Shown here one piece after another: positions 23,904 to 34,550 of a stretch of 64,000 bases of DNA (its first letter is position 1; the number at the start of each line of letters is the position of its first letter). The translations under genes and the position numbers were made by a program. Source of the stretch: Deuterostichococcus epilithicus (taxonomy: Eukaryota > Chlorophyta > Trebouxiophyceae > Prasiolales > Stichococcaceae); contig JAVTLE010000017.1 in NCBI GenBank assembly GCA_033439295.1, positions 1-64,000 on the forward strand. Reading direction: 5' to 3'. Below the pieces are notes generated by a model that made no database searches, had not been told where the DNA came from, and saw nothing but the letters and a program-made list of their open reading frames with translations.

Positions 23904-26850
23904 ATGCAGACTCGACGGTGTCGGTCGCCTGCTGTGATCGTTGCAGAAAATGAAACGGCTATCAGCATTGCAGAGCTGCTTGACGAAATCCTTGAGCGCA
24001 TCTTGGCGCGGCTGTCGGTGCAACAAAGGTGTGTGCATGGCGTCCTCCTCTAAACACTGCAGCGAACTCTTCCCGCTGATGCGAAAGTCATTCGCCGACG
24101 ACTGTACTTGCGTGCAGAGTACATGCCCAGGCTGCATGCAAGGCATGGCGCGAGCTGCTGGCGCCGGAACGCAGCCCGCTGTGGCAGGGCCTCGTCCTGC
24201 CAGCCTCAGCAGGATCGCAGAAATTCCACGAACTTTGGCAGAACGTGAGCTGGCAGGAGTTTTACTCATTGCAGCGGTGGCTACGGCGGTGCTCGTGGCG
24301 GCTGCGCCAGCTGGAGTGCGGCCACGAGTTCATGTCAGGGGTGCGCGCACCAGGCACCGGGCTCGTCAACCGCAATCTGCGTTTTTGTCGTCCTCAAACT
24401 CCTGTCACTGACGATACTGCCAGCAGTGCTGCCAAAAAGTGCGCATGCAGCCTTGGCATTGTGACTTTGGATGCAAATTGAAACCCGCCCGTTGACTGCT
24501 GACCATGCCCCCAAACGCAGCACAGCGATGAGAAATCGGACCTACTGAAAGCGGTGCTGGCGACAGTGTGCTGCTCTGCGCTGCTGGAGGCCCTGCGACT
24601 GGATGGCCGGGCGGGCGCAGCGCTCCACGGCAGCAGCCTGATGTGCATCAGGTCCTTTCTCGGCGGCAGCCTGCGCCAGCTGGCCATGATGGACATGCGG
24701 CAGGTGCCGCACGGCGCCGTGCTCAACCTCGCTGAAGCCTGCCGCTGCTGCAGGTGTGACACGCTGCTTTTCACACGTTTGAAATAACGAACTCAAAACT
24801 AGTTTCGCTTGTCGGCGTCTTGATTGAGCTGCAGCCTGACGTCCCAGCTGAGGTGTAGGCAGACAGCATTGCACATATTCGTCGTTTAGCCAAAGATCCA
24901 GCCAACACAATCCACCTGTAACTAGCCTTGAAACTGAACCCCTCACACTGCAGATGTGCAGGACCTGGCATGACCGTTGACAGGTTGGAGGAGGATGGCG
25001 TCTGCACGGAGGACCTGCCAAAGAAGTTACTCACCTTCTGACACTCCTGAGCGATGTGTGATCTTTATTCACAACGGTGTCCAGGACTTGGCGATAACCT
25101 TCAACAGAGTGGAAGCAATTTCTGGGAAGAAAACCCGCCGGACGTGCTGCAGCTGCTTGCCGCTGCCGCGGACCACTGCCCTGCGCTGCGGGCGCTGGCG
25201 CTTGCGGTTTGGAACAATTTGGACCGTAAATGGCCCTCCGCCAGGCTTCTGCGAGAGCATGTTTCGGCTCTATCGCGATTGACTGCTCTGGTGCTGCACG
25301 GCGTGCCGCTGACCGGGTTAGGCCCGCTGACGGCACTGACCGCGCTGTGCCAGCTGTCGCTGGTCGATTGCGCGCCGACTGTCGAGCCCGCTGGCGAGGC
25401 GCTGCGGCATCCGCTTTTGGCGCTCACAAATCTGCGCACCCTGCAGGTGCAGAACTGCACGAAGTGCTGTGCTGTTCGTCACTTTCCAAATTGCAGGCAC
25501 TACAAACTGGCGCTGCATGAGTTCTGTGCTTGCAATCTGGAACAGAAATGGGCTCCTGGTGTCCACCGCACACAGCTGTCATGTAGCCTGCCATCTAGCT
25601 GTCACCCACCATCCTATGACCCACCTCATGGCTATGTTGCAGGCCAGTGGCCTGTCCTGGGTGGACAATTTGCCGTGGAGCCTAACGAAGCTGGTGCTGC
25701 TGCAGGACACAGAAGACCCATGGCAGCGGGAGCACCAGCAGCAGCTCTTTGGCGGCCTTGCCGTCTGGCGGCTACGAAGTCTAGAGCCCTGCGCCACCTT
25801 GCTATCCACGACGCCGCTGGGTGGCTGCAGCCGCACGTGCCCGCTATCGTTGCCGTGGCCGGCGATATGCCACACCTGCGCAGCCTGCACCTGGTGAATC
25901 ACCGGTGGCTGTGCCTGTGCCATGCCCCGCGCTGCTGTGTCGCACAGCATCATGCCAATGCTCAGCCCGATGATTGGCGAACGATTGATCCTGCCATGCT
26001 GCCTGCCATGCTGCGAGTTCTCGCACAGCAGCTTCCCCTGCTCTATGGATTGCTCGAGCACAATGCTGCCCGCAGGTGAAATGCGGGCTCATGCAGCTGC
26101 CGCCGGACCTGACAGGCCTGGCGCGGGTGCAGCTGCTGCAACTGCGCAGCAATGAGGGCCTGCTGTGGGGCGATGATTTCTGACCGCCGGCCTGGATCAC
26201 CTGACAGCCTGCCACACCATTGACCTTCGAATCAGCGACCGTAGACCCCTCTTCAGCGGGTGCGGCGTGTGTCCTGTTGTGTTCTCCGACTCCTCCGAGC
26301 TTGACGCTGCATCTTGGGAAGCTGCATCGCAGGATTGGATGTGCCATGCGCTGCGGCCCGCGGTGTGCTCTGTCACGCCTCTGGATCGCTTGCATGCCAG
26401 TCGGCGAACAGGATGCGTCAGCGCGCAGGAACACAAGTATGCTAACGCCTGTCCAGGCGGGCACAGTGGGCGCACCTTCTATCAATCGCCATCCTTGTGA
26501 ACGGACGTCATCAATCAGATATTGGCAAATGCAATCAGGCCCGGTGCCGCGGCGGAGCTGGCGCGCATGCTATAGCACTGGAGACGATTGTGTCCACCTT
26601 GAAGACGCAAGGCGCCCACGCGACGATGGCGAAGCTCAGCTCGCTGCGCGCCGCGTGCCTGTCGGTGCCGCCGCCGATGCGGCTGGTCGCGGAGTGCTGC
26701 AAGGCGCATGACTGGGGATGCGTCGAGATCAAGCTACCCTTCGAGGCGGCGGGGCCGCTGCTGGGGCAGCAGCTAACACGCATAGTGTTGTGGGCCGATG
26801 AGTTCCCGGTGGACACGTCCGAGTCCGAGTCTGAATCGGAATCCGTTTAG
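23904..26850 (+). CDS. F-box protein with leucine-rich region, multi-exon
   Basis: Exon 1 (23904-about 24029) ends with ELLDEILERILARLSVQQR, a recognisable F-box core, which binds SKP1 in SCF ubiquitin ligases. An exon near 24.14 kb continues the F-box style with CKAWRELLAPERSPLWQGLVL. Later exons are leucine-rich without strict repeats: LLKAVLATVCCSALLEAL (24.53 kb), VSALSRLTALVLHGVPLTG and LGPLTALTALCQLSLVDC (25.27-25.45 kb), LPWSLTKLVLLQDTE (25.67 kb), LRHLAIHDAAGW and MPHLRSLHLVNH (25.8-25.9 kb), LPPDLTGLARVQLLQLRS (26.1 kb). The last exon (to 26850) ends in an acidic-serine tail of E and S. Between about 25.70 and 25.79 kb the leucine-rich pattern changes frame, which implies a small unrecognised intron, a sequence error or an indel. 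The substrate is unknown. Confidence is high for F-box, moderate for exon joins. Confidence 0.7.
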
Positions 26851-27643
26851 GAGGATGACTGTTGTGCATGATGTTGAGGGATGGGGATGAGGGCCGCGTG
26901 GGGGGCGGCTGTCAAGCAATATACCCGGGATGATAGTCTTGCAGGGGCCGTAAGTCTCTAAGCTCATGAGTTGGATCCTCAAAAGCTGTCCCATTTCGGC
27001 GCATTTGAACTAAGCACCGAGCCTTTGGAATTTTAGCAGCTGCAGCTGCGGCTTCTGTGGGCCTTGTGCATGACAACATGCACGCACTCGCCGCAGCGCT
27101 CCAGCAATGGCCCTGCCTCAGCTGCTGTGATGTAGGGGACGAGAGGCCTGCAGCTGTCCGGCGAGCAACGTATTTGTGTCAACGTGATATCAGGAATGTC
27201 GGTGCCGTCAGCAGTCGATATGCCGTGACATTGATGCAACAGGGCGGAGCTTGAAGACATCGAAACTTTTCCCTGCAAGAAGAAGAAAAGGAAGATGAAG
27301 AAAGAACGCCACGGCCAGGGGGTGTGTTGGTCCTGCATGTGGACCCAGTACCCAGGTATTGCAAGTCCATCATCATGCCGCCACTACTAGAATCAACAGC
27401 ATCAAAGGTTGCTGGACGGACCTGGCTGATCCGAATCCGAATGTTGGGGGCTGCGGAAAGAGTGGAATTGTTTGACTGGCTTAAATAAGAGTCCCCAGTC
27501 TGGTCCGTGGCAGCTGCCCAAATCAGTTCCATGATGCCCCTGCATCAGCTGTGCATTTCTGGTAAAATCGCTAGCATGCTAAATGCTCCAGCGCAACTAA
27601 CCCAATTTGCTGCCGCAAGTCTGCGCTGTCATTCCAGTTACCA
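26851..27643. other. Convergent spacer between F-box gene and GH5 gene
   Basis: No exon is supported. A purine-rich run (mostly A and G) lies at about 27278-27306. It should hold both 3' untranslated ends. Confidence 0.4.
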
Positions 27644-30600
27644 TCACGCCGCTTGCACCAGCACCTTTGCCGGAGCATCATTCACAAGCACGGCAGCAGG
27701 CGTGAAATCGCGGCCCCGGGCATGCACCACTGCGCCGCACGTTGGCGAGTTGGAGCCACCGTGGAACAGCAGCTGCCACTCCGCCGATGCGACCGCTGCG
27801 GGCACACAGACTCGTCAGTGATCAACCTGCTGATCTGCAACTGCTCTGTAATGTCACAGGATGCCTTATTCATAGGGTTTGGGAACGTCACAGGATGCAC
27901 TTTTGCTGCGATGCCTTCTCGTCGCGCCAGATTCCAATGCACCAGGAAGGTGGTGCACAGGAATTCGTGTGTCGTTGGAAAGCGCACTAGCAGCAGGCCA
28001 TGCACAGGCAGCTTAACTACGCATGCAGTCCTGTTCCAGAGCGGCGACCCGCATGCCACCGGCGCACTGCGGAGCGTATGGCGCAGCGCCGCACACGGTG
28101 CCTGCGCAGCTTCAGCTGTTGTCGAAGCCCATATCTTTGAAAGTGAAAATGAAAGACTGCGTACACCGAGCTGCCACTGCCCCATTGTGCGACCGGCTCG
28201 TACCGTGCAGCGTGTGGCGGGGGGCCTCGTACGATGCGGCGCAGTTCCAGCTGTTGGCAATGCCCGCGTAGGCGGGACTCGCCACGGACAGTTGCCAGGG
28301 CACTGGCACCGGCGCCTCGCCTGCACGCGCCAGGAGGTCCGGACATCACAAGCTTTCCAGCAGGAGCTTTGCAGGGATGCCCTGCGTAGGCCGGACTTGC
28401 CACGGGACAGTTGCCAGGGCACCGGCACGGCGCCTTGCCTGCGCGTGGAGAATGCAGACTGCGTACAGGTGAGCGGCCGAAAACAGCAGGGCCGGACCGG
28501 CCCTTCGAGATTCAACCTGATGGTCGCACCGCGCAGTGTTTGCCCCTTGATGCAACTGCGCGCTGTCACTGAGCACAAGCCTCCGACAGCAGTGGAGCAG
28601 CAATCGACGCACCTAGATTACGCACGCTGAAGTTGAGCGCGGCGCCGTGTGTGCCGCCGCCCTCCTCCCAGGGACTGCCCACCTGCGCATGGGTGACCGC
28701 CTCAGTGTTGCTGACGATGGTGTTACGCAGCCGGTATGCCTCGAAACGGCGCCAGTGCACCAGTGTGTGCCGGCCGCCCAGCCAACAAGGAAGGACGAGC
28801 CTTGCACGAACAATGCACCAATCTCACCTGGACGGTCACCTCGAAAGCCTCATCGCCGCGGCACGCCAGAGCCACCGGCGCCGGCGCGGCTGCCGGGCAC
28901 ATGCCGTCCGCCGCAGCCGCCGCTGGCCCGTGTGCCGCTGGAGCCTGCGCCGCCGGCTGGGACGGAGTGGTGGGCGGCGGTGGTCCGATCCCATTAGCGC
29001 AGACCCCGTTGGCACCCGGCAGCTGCACGCGCTGCGTCGGCCCGGCCGAGGGCCGCACTGTGATGGGCGGCAACGCCGGCGGGTCGTCCTGAGGCGAAAA
29101 AGAGAAAGGAGCTTAGGGAAGTGCAGAGTGCAGCTGGCATGTGCTTGCTTGCTACTTGGCACGCGCGGGTCTGCGGAAGTCCTGCCCCGCGCCTGCCAGA
29201 CCTGGCTGGAGACGCCATCTCACAGATCTGTGACCGTGCAGCAGCAAAGCGCAAAAGCTACCGCACAGGTCCAACGCTCCGGCCCTGTCACATCAGCAGA
29301 ACCCACAGCTGCACTCTGCTACGTCAGGTCCCTCACGCACACACGAAGTCAGTAGCCTCCTAAGGAGTTGTATTTCGGGGCCACAATGGCTGAAGGCGGT
29401 ACAAGCCCTGAAGCCAAAACCCTAAACTCGCACCCAGTCCAGGAACCAGGGGCGCAGGCCGATGAGACAGAGGTAGGTAACTTTGTACCACTCCAGTTCA
29501 CGCCAGTCCTCCTTCACCAGGCCGCCTGTGTCGCCGCTGTTGCGATTCCAGCACCAAAAGAACCTGCGGCGCCAGGGTGTGGTGGGTTCTTTCCGGCACA
29601 GCTGTCAGCCAGCCGCACGATGTGGTAACAGCCTCCTGACAGCGCGCAATTCGCAGACCAGGCTCAGCCGGAGTCACTGCCTGCACTGCGGCCCAATATG
29701 AAGCTGGGCACTGGAGCGAGCGGAACTGTTGCAACGAACGCACATGTGAGGTGCACCACAACCACACCTGCACTGGCACGGCTGCCTGCCACTGCCAATG
29801 CACGATGCGTTGGTGTGCACCACAAATGCCATGTCTCAAGTGTGCATGCAGCACATCTGCAAGTGATCAGGAAAGTTTTTGAATTGCGAGTCCACTGCAG
29901 CCAGAGCACACGCAACCGTACCAGTTGTCGACGGGTGCGTGTGCACCATCGTCAGCGGTGCCCTCATTACTGAGGTATGCCGCCAGGTCCAGCAGCGTTG
30001 CCATGTCGTCTTCCTGGTGAGCATGCACAACCGATGCTCGATGAGCACCAAGGGTGCTGCAAAATGCTCAAGTTCTGGCAAGCAGAGCCGCGGCAGCGCA
30101 TGCTCGCAGAGTCTCAAAAGTAGCAGGCGCTTGTGGCTTTCTTGCCCAGGCAGGTGATGCAAAAGGTGCTGCAGTTCTTGACACTCCGGTTTTTCTTCGT
30201 GTGCTCAAACATGTAGCTGGATGAAGCGCAAGGACTGACAAGGAAAGGCGCACTGACGAGAAGAATGACCCAAACTCGCCGATGGCGATGGGGAAGCGCT
30301 TGCCTGACGGCCCCACTCCTGAAGCCCATGCTTCAAGGCGTCAGTTTGCCAAGGAGCTCAAAACAGATAATGCCTCCCGGCGGAGGGAACTGCGACGGCT
30401 CCACAACCAGCAGCGCTGTCCATTTTGCTGAATCACACGGTCGCCACTGACAGCCTGACGAGCACATGCTCAAGGGTCCCTCCGTGACGCAGGTCTGTCC
30501 GCAACGCATGGTTTCAGCTTCACATGACATCGTCTCTGCATGGCGTCCTCGAGCGAATCCTTCAAGTACCCCAGGCCCACTTGCACCAGCTCACACCCTG

Positions 30601-33600
30601 GCTGGTAGCATAGCCGAAGGGAGGCGGTGACACGTGCGAACAGGTCCGGCCCCGCCCCCTGGTCGGTGCCGACAGCGCGCCGCCTCGTGCAAGCCAAACG
30701 CCGGCTGTCTTCCCCCTCTCTTTCAGCACATGACTTCAGGGTTTGATCTCCATGAAACACCTTGGCTGGTGGCGTAGCCGAAGGAGGCGGTGAGGCGCGC
30801 GAACAGGTCCGGGCCCGCCCACGCCGTCGGCGCGGACGTCACGAACGGCCCGTACACGTGCGGCGACAGCACCACCTGCGCGCCGCATGGCAGCAGGCTC
30901 ATTCGGGTACGAGCACACAGGTACGGGAATCTAATGCGCACTGTGACCGCACTGGCAGCTGCCAGCTTCCTGGGCATGGTTGCCGTGCTCAATCAGGTTC
31001 GAGCTGCCCGGCGAGGCCTGCGGCCTGCTCGGTTTTGGGCGCCCGACACTTTGTGCGACTCCTGGACGCCTCAACGTGCAAGGCGCGTCGAGTGTGTGCC
31101 CGGACAGCCAGTCGCTGGTGCGTCACATGAACAACGCGCCTGGTCCGCGGCTCATGTGCGACATGCCTCGAGTGTGTGCCCAAACAGCCAGCCACTGGTG
31201 TGTCGCGTGAAACCCTAACCCCTGCGGACTCGCCTGGTCCGCGTACGGCTTGCGCGCCAGGGCGTCAAAGAAAGGGCGCGGGTCGCTGAGCTCCAGGCCC
31301 GCGAGCAGCACCGGTTCGGACGCAAAGCCGTCGCCCCAGTTGGTGCCCAGCGCCTGCTGCCCGCCGCCCTGAGCGGAGGAGGGATGCGCCATGTCACAAG
31401 GATTCACGCCCCTGCAGAGTGTCCACCAGTTCCCAGCAGTGCCGCCTCCGCGCAGATGCCAGTTGCGCCGACGCGTGTGCCTCGCCTGGACGATCGCTTC
31501 CTCATCATGCATGTGAGCCCAGCCGCTCTTCCAAACTCCCAATGCGCAAGGTCTGGCGAATAAGGCTGTGACAGACCGATGTGGAAGACGATTCTTGGGG
31601 CCGACGCTCAACGGCTTTCGAGGTGCGACGGTGCAGCGTCACAAGGCCGCATATCTGTGCCCCTGGTACACAACCAAGGGTCGATGCAGTGCTGCCCACC
31701 TCGACCAGGAAAATGACTCCCGGCGCGACCGCCTCGATCGCGTCCATCGCCCGCAGGTGCAGGGCCATCAGGCCCGGCGTGCCGCACTGCTGCGGCTCCC
31801 ACCGCAGGCTGAAGTTGTCCGGCTCGTTCATGATGTCCACCAGCAGCCGCCCGCGCGTCGCCGGGTCCTTGGCCACCTCCGCCACCTGCGGAGGGGAAGG
31901 CTCTGCTTTGCTTTGCTGGACCTGCCGGACATAAGGTTCTGGCATCCTTGAGAACCAGCCGCCTGCGCATCGCCAGGTCCCACTCCACCTATGTCAGCTG
32001 CGGAATATGCAGGCTGCATGCCCGAGGAACTTGGTTGTGTTGTTGAGATTCGGTGTCAATCTGAGCGCCTTGGCGTCAGACAGCAGCCGCCCGTGCGTAG
32101 TGGGCGACCTCCGCTAGCGACCTCCGCCACGCAGCGCAGCGCGGACGCCCTCGGCTTGATGCAGAAGCCGTGAGCCAGAGAGGCAGCCGGGGAGGCGACG
32201 TGGGAGCAGCCATGATTGAACAGGCCCCCTGTTCCGCATCCAGCCAGTGTGGCAAACGCATGCAGCCAGGCGGTATGTGCTAAATCGTGTAAGCATTCAA
32301 ATTCCGACGCACCAGGGCTGCCCACTTGTGCGCCCAGTCCACGGGGTCGCGCAGGATGGTCTGGTCCTCCCGGATGTGGTTGTCCAGCAACACATAGAAG
32401 CCTGCAGGTTCGGGTTGGTCAATGAAGTTTCGAAAGGCGATGCTGGGTCGAGAACCTTTTCTTCAGGAGGTCTCTGTGTGGCCCTGACATGCGGAACGCA
32501 CACCTGCCCCAGCGCCTGCACGCCCGTGCGCATTGGCACGCACTATAGGAGCTCTCAAACCAGGGGGCCCTCCTATTGTCTAGACAGCCTGCTGATACGC
32601 TCCTCAGTAGCGTCTGAAACCTGACGAGCAGCAGGTGGTACGTGCCGTTTGCAGCGTAGAAGCGCGCCACCCAGACGAAGCGCTCCAGGGTGGAGGTGTC
32701 AGGCAGGTAGTCGTTGCAGGTGCCCCTGCTGTTGCCGGGCGGCGACGGCAGGGTCGGCACCAGGGTGCCGTGTGGCAGGGTCACGCCTATTACACAACAG
32801 CGACAGTCTTCATATGAAATATATGCCAGAGTGCACCTTTGTAAAATGCGCAAGCTGAACATTATGGGGCTTGGTGTCAGGATACAAGCAGTGCCAGCGG
32901 GTGCTCTCTGTAATTGCAGTGCAGAACACCCACCCGGCGGCAGCACGGACACCGCGAGCTGCGCGTCCGAGTGGCGGGCCACGTCGTGGCGGAGCTGCGA
33001 GCGTGCGCGGCAGGCACCGCCTGGGAAGCTCGTCGAGAATGCAGAGAAGAAGAGTGCTGTGTTGCAGCACTGGCTGTCCGCACTTGCCTGGCGGCAGCAC
33101 GGATGCTGCGACCTGCGGATCGGAGGGCCGGGCCACGCCGTTGGCGAAGTTGCGGGGCGTCAGGTCGTGCAGGTCGCGGAAGGAGAACGGCAATCGCACC
33201 GCGTTGAAGCCTGCATACAGCGTTGGATGACATGAAGGAGCTCGATTAGACATTTGGAGGCGTGCGGGAAAAGTAGCTCGAAGGACCTCGAAGGTGAACA
33301 GTGGCCAAGGTCGGCAAAGGTCTTGGGGTGTTTTGGCACAGGTTGACCTCGAATGGATTACGGATGTCCCAGGTGGACTCGCCAGACATGCAGATGACGC
33401 ACTAGTCTGCACTATCGTAGCCCTGCACGCTCAAGGAAGGATCTGGAGAGGTGCACTCGCCCAGCAGCTTCTGGCGCAACACCACGGCCGCAAAGTCTGT
33501 GACCAGCGGGTCGCTGCCCCACAAGCCGTCCACCATGGTGGTTCCCGTGTTGAAGCCGAACCAGTTGATGCCCTTCAGCTTCACCACGCCACCGTTTTCG

Positions 33601-33695
33601 TCCACCAAGTCGGCTCCGCGGCAGCGCAGCGCTGGTCCGCTTGGTGCAAGCGGCGCCATGGCGATTGCTGGGCCTGTCAGGCTCGAGGAGCACAT
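27644..33695 (-). CDS. GH5-family endoglucanase (cellulase) with C-terminal linker and accessory domain
   Basis: Hydrolyses beta-1,4-glucan chains. Exons read leftwards: about 33.69-33.45 kb (VVKLKGINWFGFNTG), 33.21-33.09 (FNAVRLPFSFRDLHD), 32.79-32.63 (LERFVWVARFYAANG), 32.40-32.30 (YVLLDNHIREDQT), 31.89-31.70 (LVDIMNEPDNFSLRW; the E of NEP is the acid/base), 31.37-31.23 (GTNWGDGFA), 30.89-30.76 (VVLSPHVYGPFVTSA), 30.33-30.26 (FPIAIGEFGSFF; E is the nucleophile), 30.02-29.92 (DNWYGC), 29.59-29.43 (WCWNRNSGDTGGLVKEDW). Both catalytic glutamates are present. Splicing then leads to a Pro/Ala linker (about 29.09-28.84 kb) and a domain with YRLRNTIVSNTEAV (28.77-28.57 kb), loosely like a CBM49-type cellulose-binding fold. 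An exon at 27795-27644 (FHGGSNSPTCGAVV) seems to close the gene. The signal peptide exon was not found; it should lie in 33.7-34.5 kb. The C-terminal exon chain is tentative. At least four intronic repeats of its own exons are present. Confidence 0.8.
28074..28432 (-). repeat. Two pairs of local tandem repeats in the 3' part of the GH5 gene
   Basis: 28074-28130 resembles 28208-28263 (offset about 134), and 28264-28316 resembles 28380-28432 (offset about 116). All copies face the same way. They lie between the supported exons of the C-terminal domain, so one member of each pair may be a true exon border and the other its echo. Confidence 0.7.
30596..30690 (-). repeat. Intronic echo of the GH5 exon at 30.76-30.86 kb
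   Basis: A diverged copy of 30760-30855, 164 bases downstream in gene direction. It includes the region coding DLFARLTASFGYA and the donor that follows; the echo still reads DLFARVTASL. It lies in the following intron. Confidence 0.85.
31089..31212 (-). repeat. Short tandem repeat, period about 80, in a GH5 intron
   Basis: 31089-31125 and 31169-31205 are nearly the same, starting CGAGTGTGTGCCC. Between them CGCCTGGTCCGCG near 31136 repeats the end of the adjacent exon (CGCCTGGTCCGCG at 31228). A telomere-like ACCCTAACCCC closes the array at 31208. Confidence 0.8.
32075..32130 (-). repeat. Intronic echo of the catalytic GH5 exon start
   Basis: A copy of 31835-31890 (offset 240-245). CAGCAGCCGCCC and CGACCTCCGCCAC-type strings are shared. 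The parent encodes VAEVAKDPATRGRLL just before the catalytic NEP. The echo is upstream in gene direction, in the preceding intron. Confidence 0.7.
32932..33006 (-). repeat. Intronic echo of the second GH5 exon
   Basis: A copy of about 33086-33160 (offset 154). On the - strand the echo reads ARHSDAQLAVSVLPPGG against the exon's ARPSDPQVAASVLPPGK. It lies in the intron after its parent and keeps the end of the exon. Confidence 0.88.
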
Positions 33696-34550
33696 GTCAC
33701 TTGGGTCTGCTCTTGATGACCATCTTGTCGAACCTGCGCCGCGCCACCCACAGCAAGTACCGATGCCGTCAACTCACTGCTTGTCCTGGGAAGTGGCACC
33801 GGCAGCATTTGTTTGCTGCAGGTGACATGAGGCCCCCAGGCATGCAGAGTGCTTGCGGCCGATCCCGGTGTCGTATTTATGCGGTTAGGTTGTTGTGCAC
33901 GGCAGACGGCGATACCTCTGCATTCAGGAGCCTTGCATGCATGTTCCGGAAGCGGATCCGGGAATGCCTGTTGCATTGGACCGTATGTGGCGCTCACCAG
34001 ATGCAGCGAGGGTCACCAGCACCAGCCTCAGCAGGCGCACTGGAGCGATTCGGTGTTTGCGTGGTGATCTGAGGGTGATCTGGGAGTCGCAGGGACGAGT
34101 CTGGGGCCCGTCGCGTTGCGCCAGAGTGCCCGACACCTGATCTGATCATCTGACACTGAGTGCACCAAGGCGACGGTCAAACTCCCCGCAAATTGCCTTT
34201 GACTTGTGGTCACCGGCTTCGATACGAATGCCGACAGTCGCACTGACAGAGTCTTCGGCGACCTGACGACAAAGCAACTCACGTGCCTCGGCGTGCCTCA
34301 GTTTCAGCAGGCCAGCGACCCAGCGTGCACCACTCGCGCCGATTAGTGCACTCTTGACGTGAAAACTCTGGACTGAGAGTTTTCCGAACGTTGGCGCTGG
34401 CTGCATTCATTTTCAGTTGCCGCGTGAACCACCGCCCAGCCAAACTGCAGACGCATATCTTGTCAACTCAGCGACTGACTGGGACAGCGACTGCACGAGC
34501 TGTCCCACCCCAGTGATCATAGCTTCGCCGCTCACTGCGTAGTAGCCCAC
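33696..34550. promoter_or_regulatory. Divergent region between GH5 (-) and ABCI10 (+)
   Basis: Should contain both promoters and the missing signal-peptide exon of the secreted GH5 enzyme. A hydrophobic stretch LLRLVLVTLAASG on the - strand near 34.0 kb is a weak candidate. No TATA box stands out. Confidence 0.35.

Noticed and set aside
25054-26079. A continuous 341-codon frame read as one exon
   Set aside because: Parts of it fit the leucine-rich protein (about 25.11-25.45 and 25.79-25.9 kb), but the middle passes through sequence whose leucine-rich pattern is in another frame and through probable introns.
27682-28578. A 298-codon open frame on the - strand
   Set aside because: It runs across repeats and shows no domain. 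A different frame at 27795-27644 looks like the real exon, so this is probably a shadow frame.
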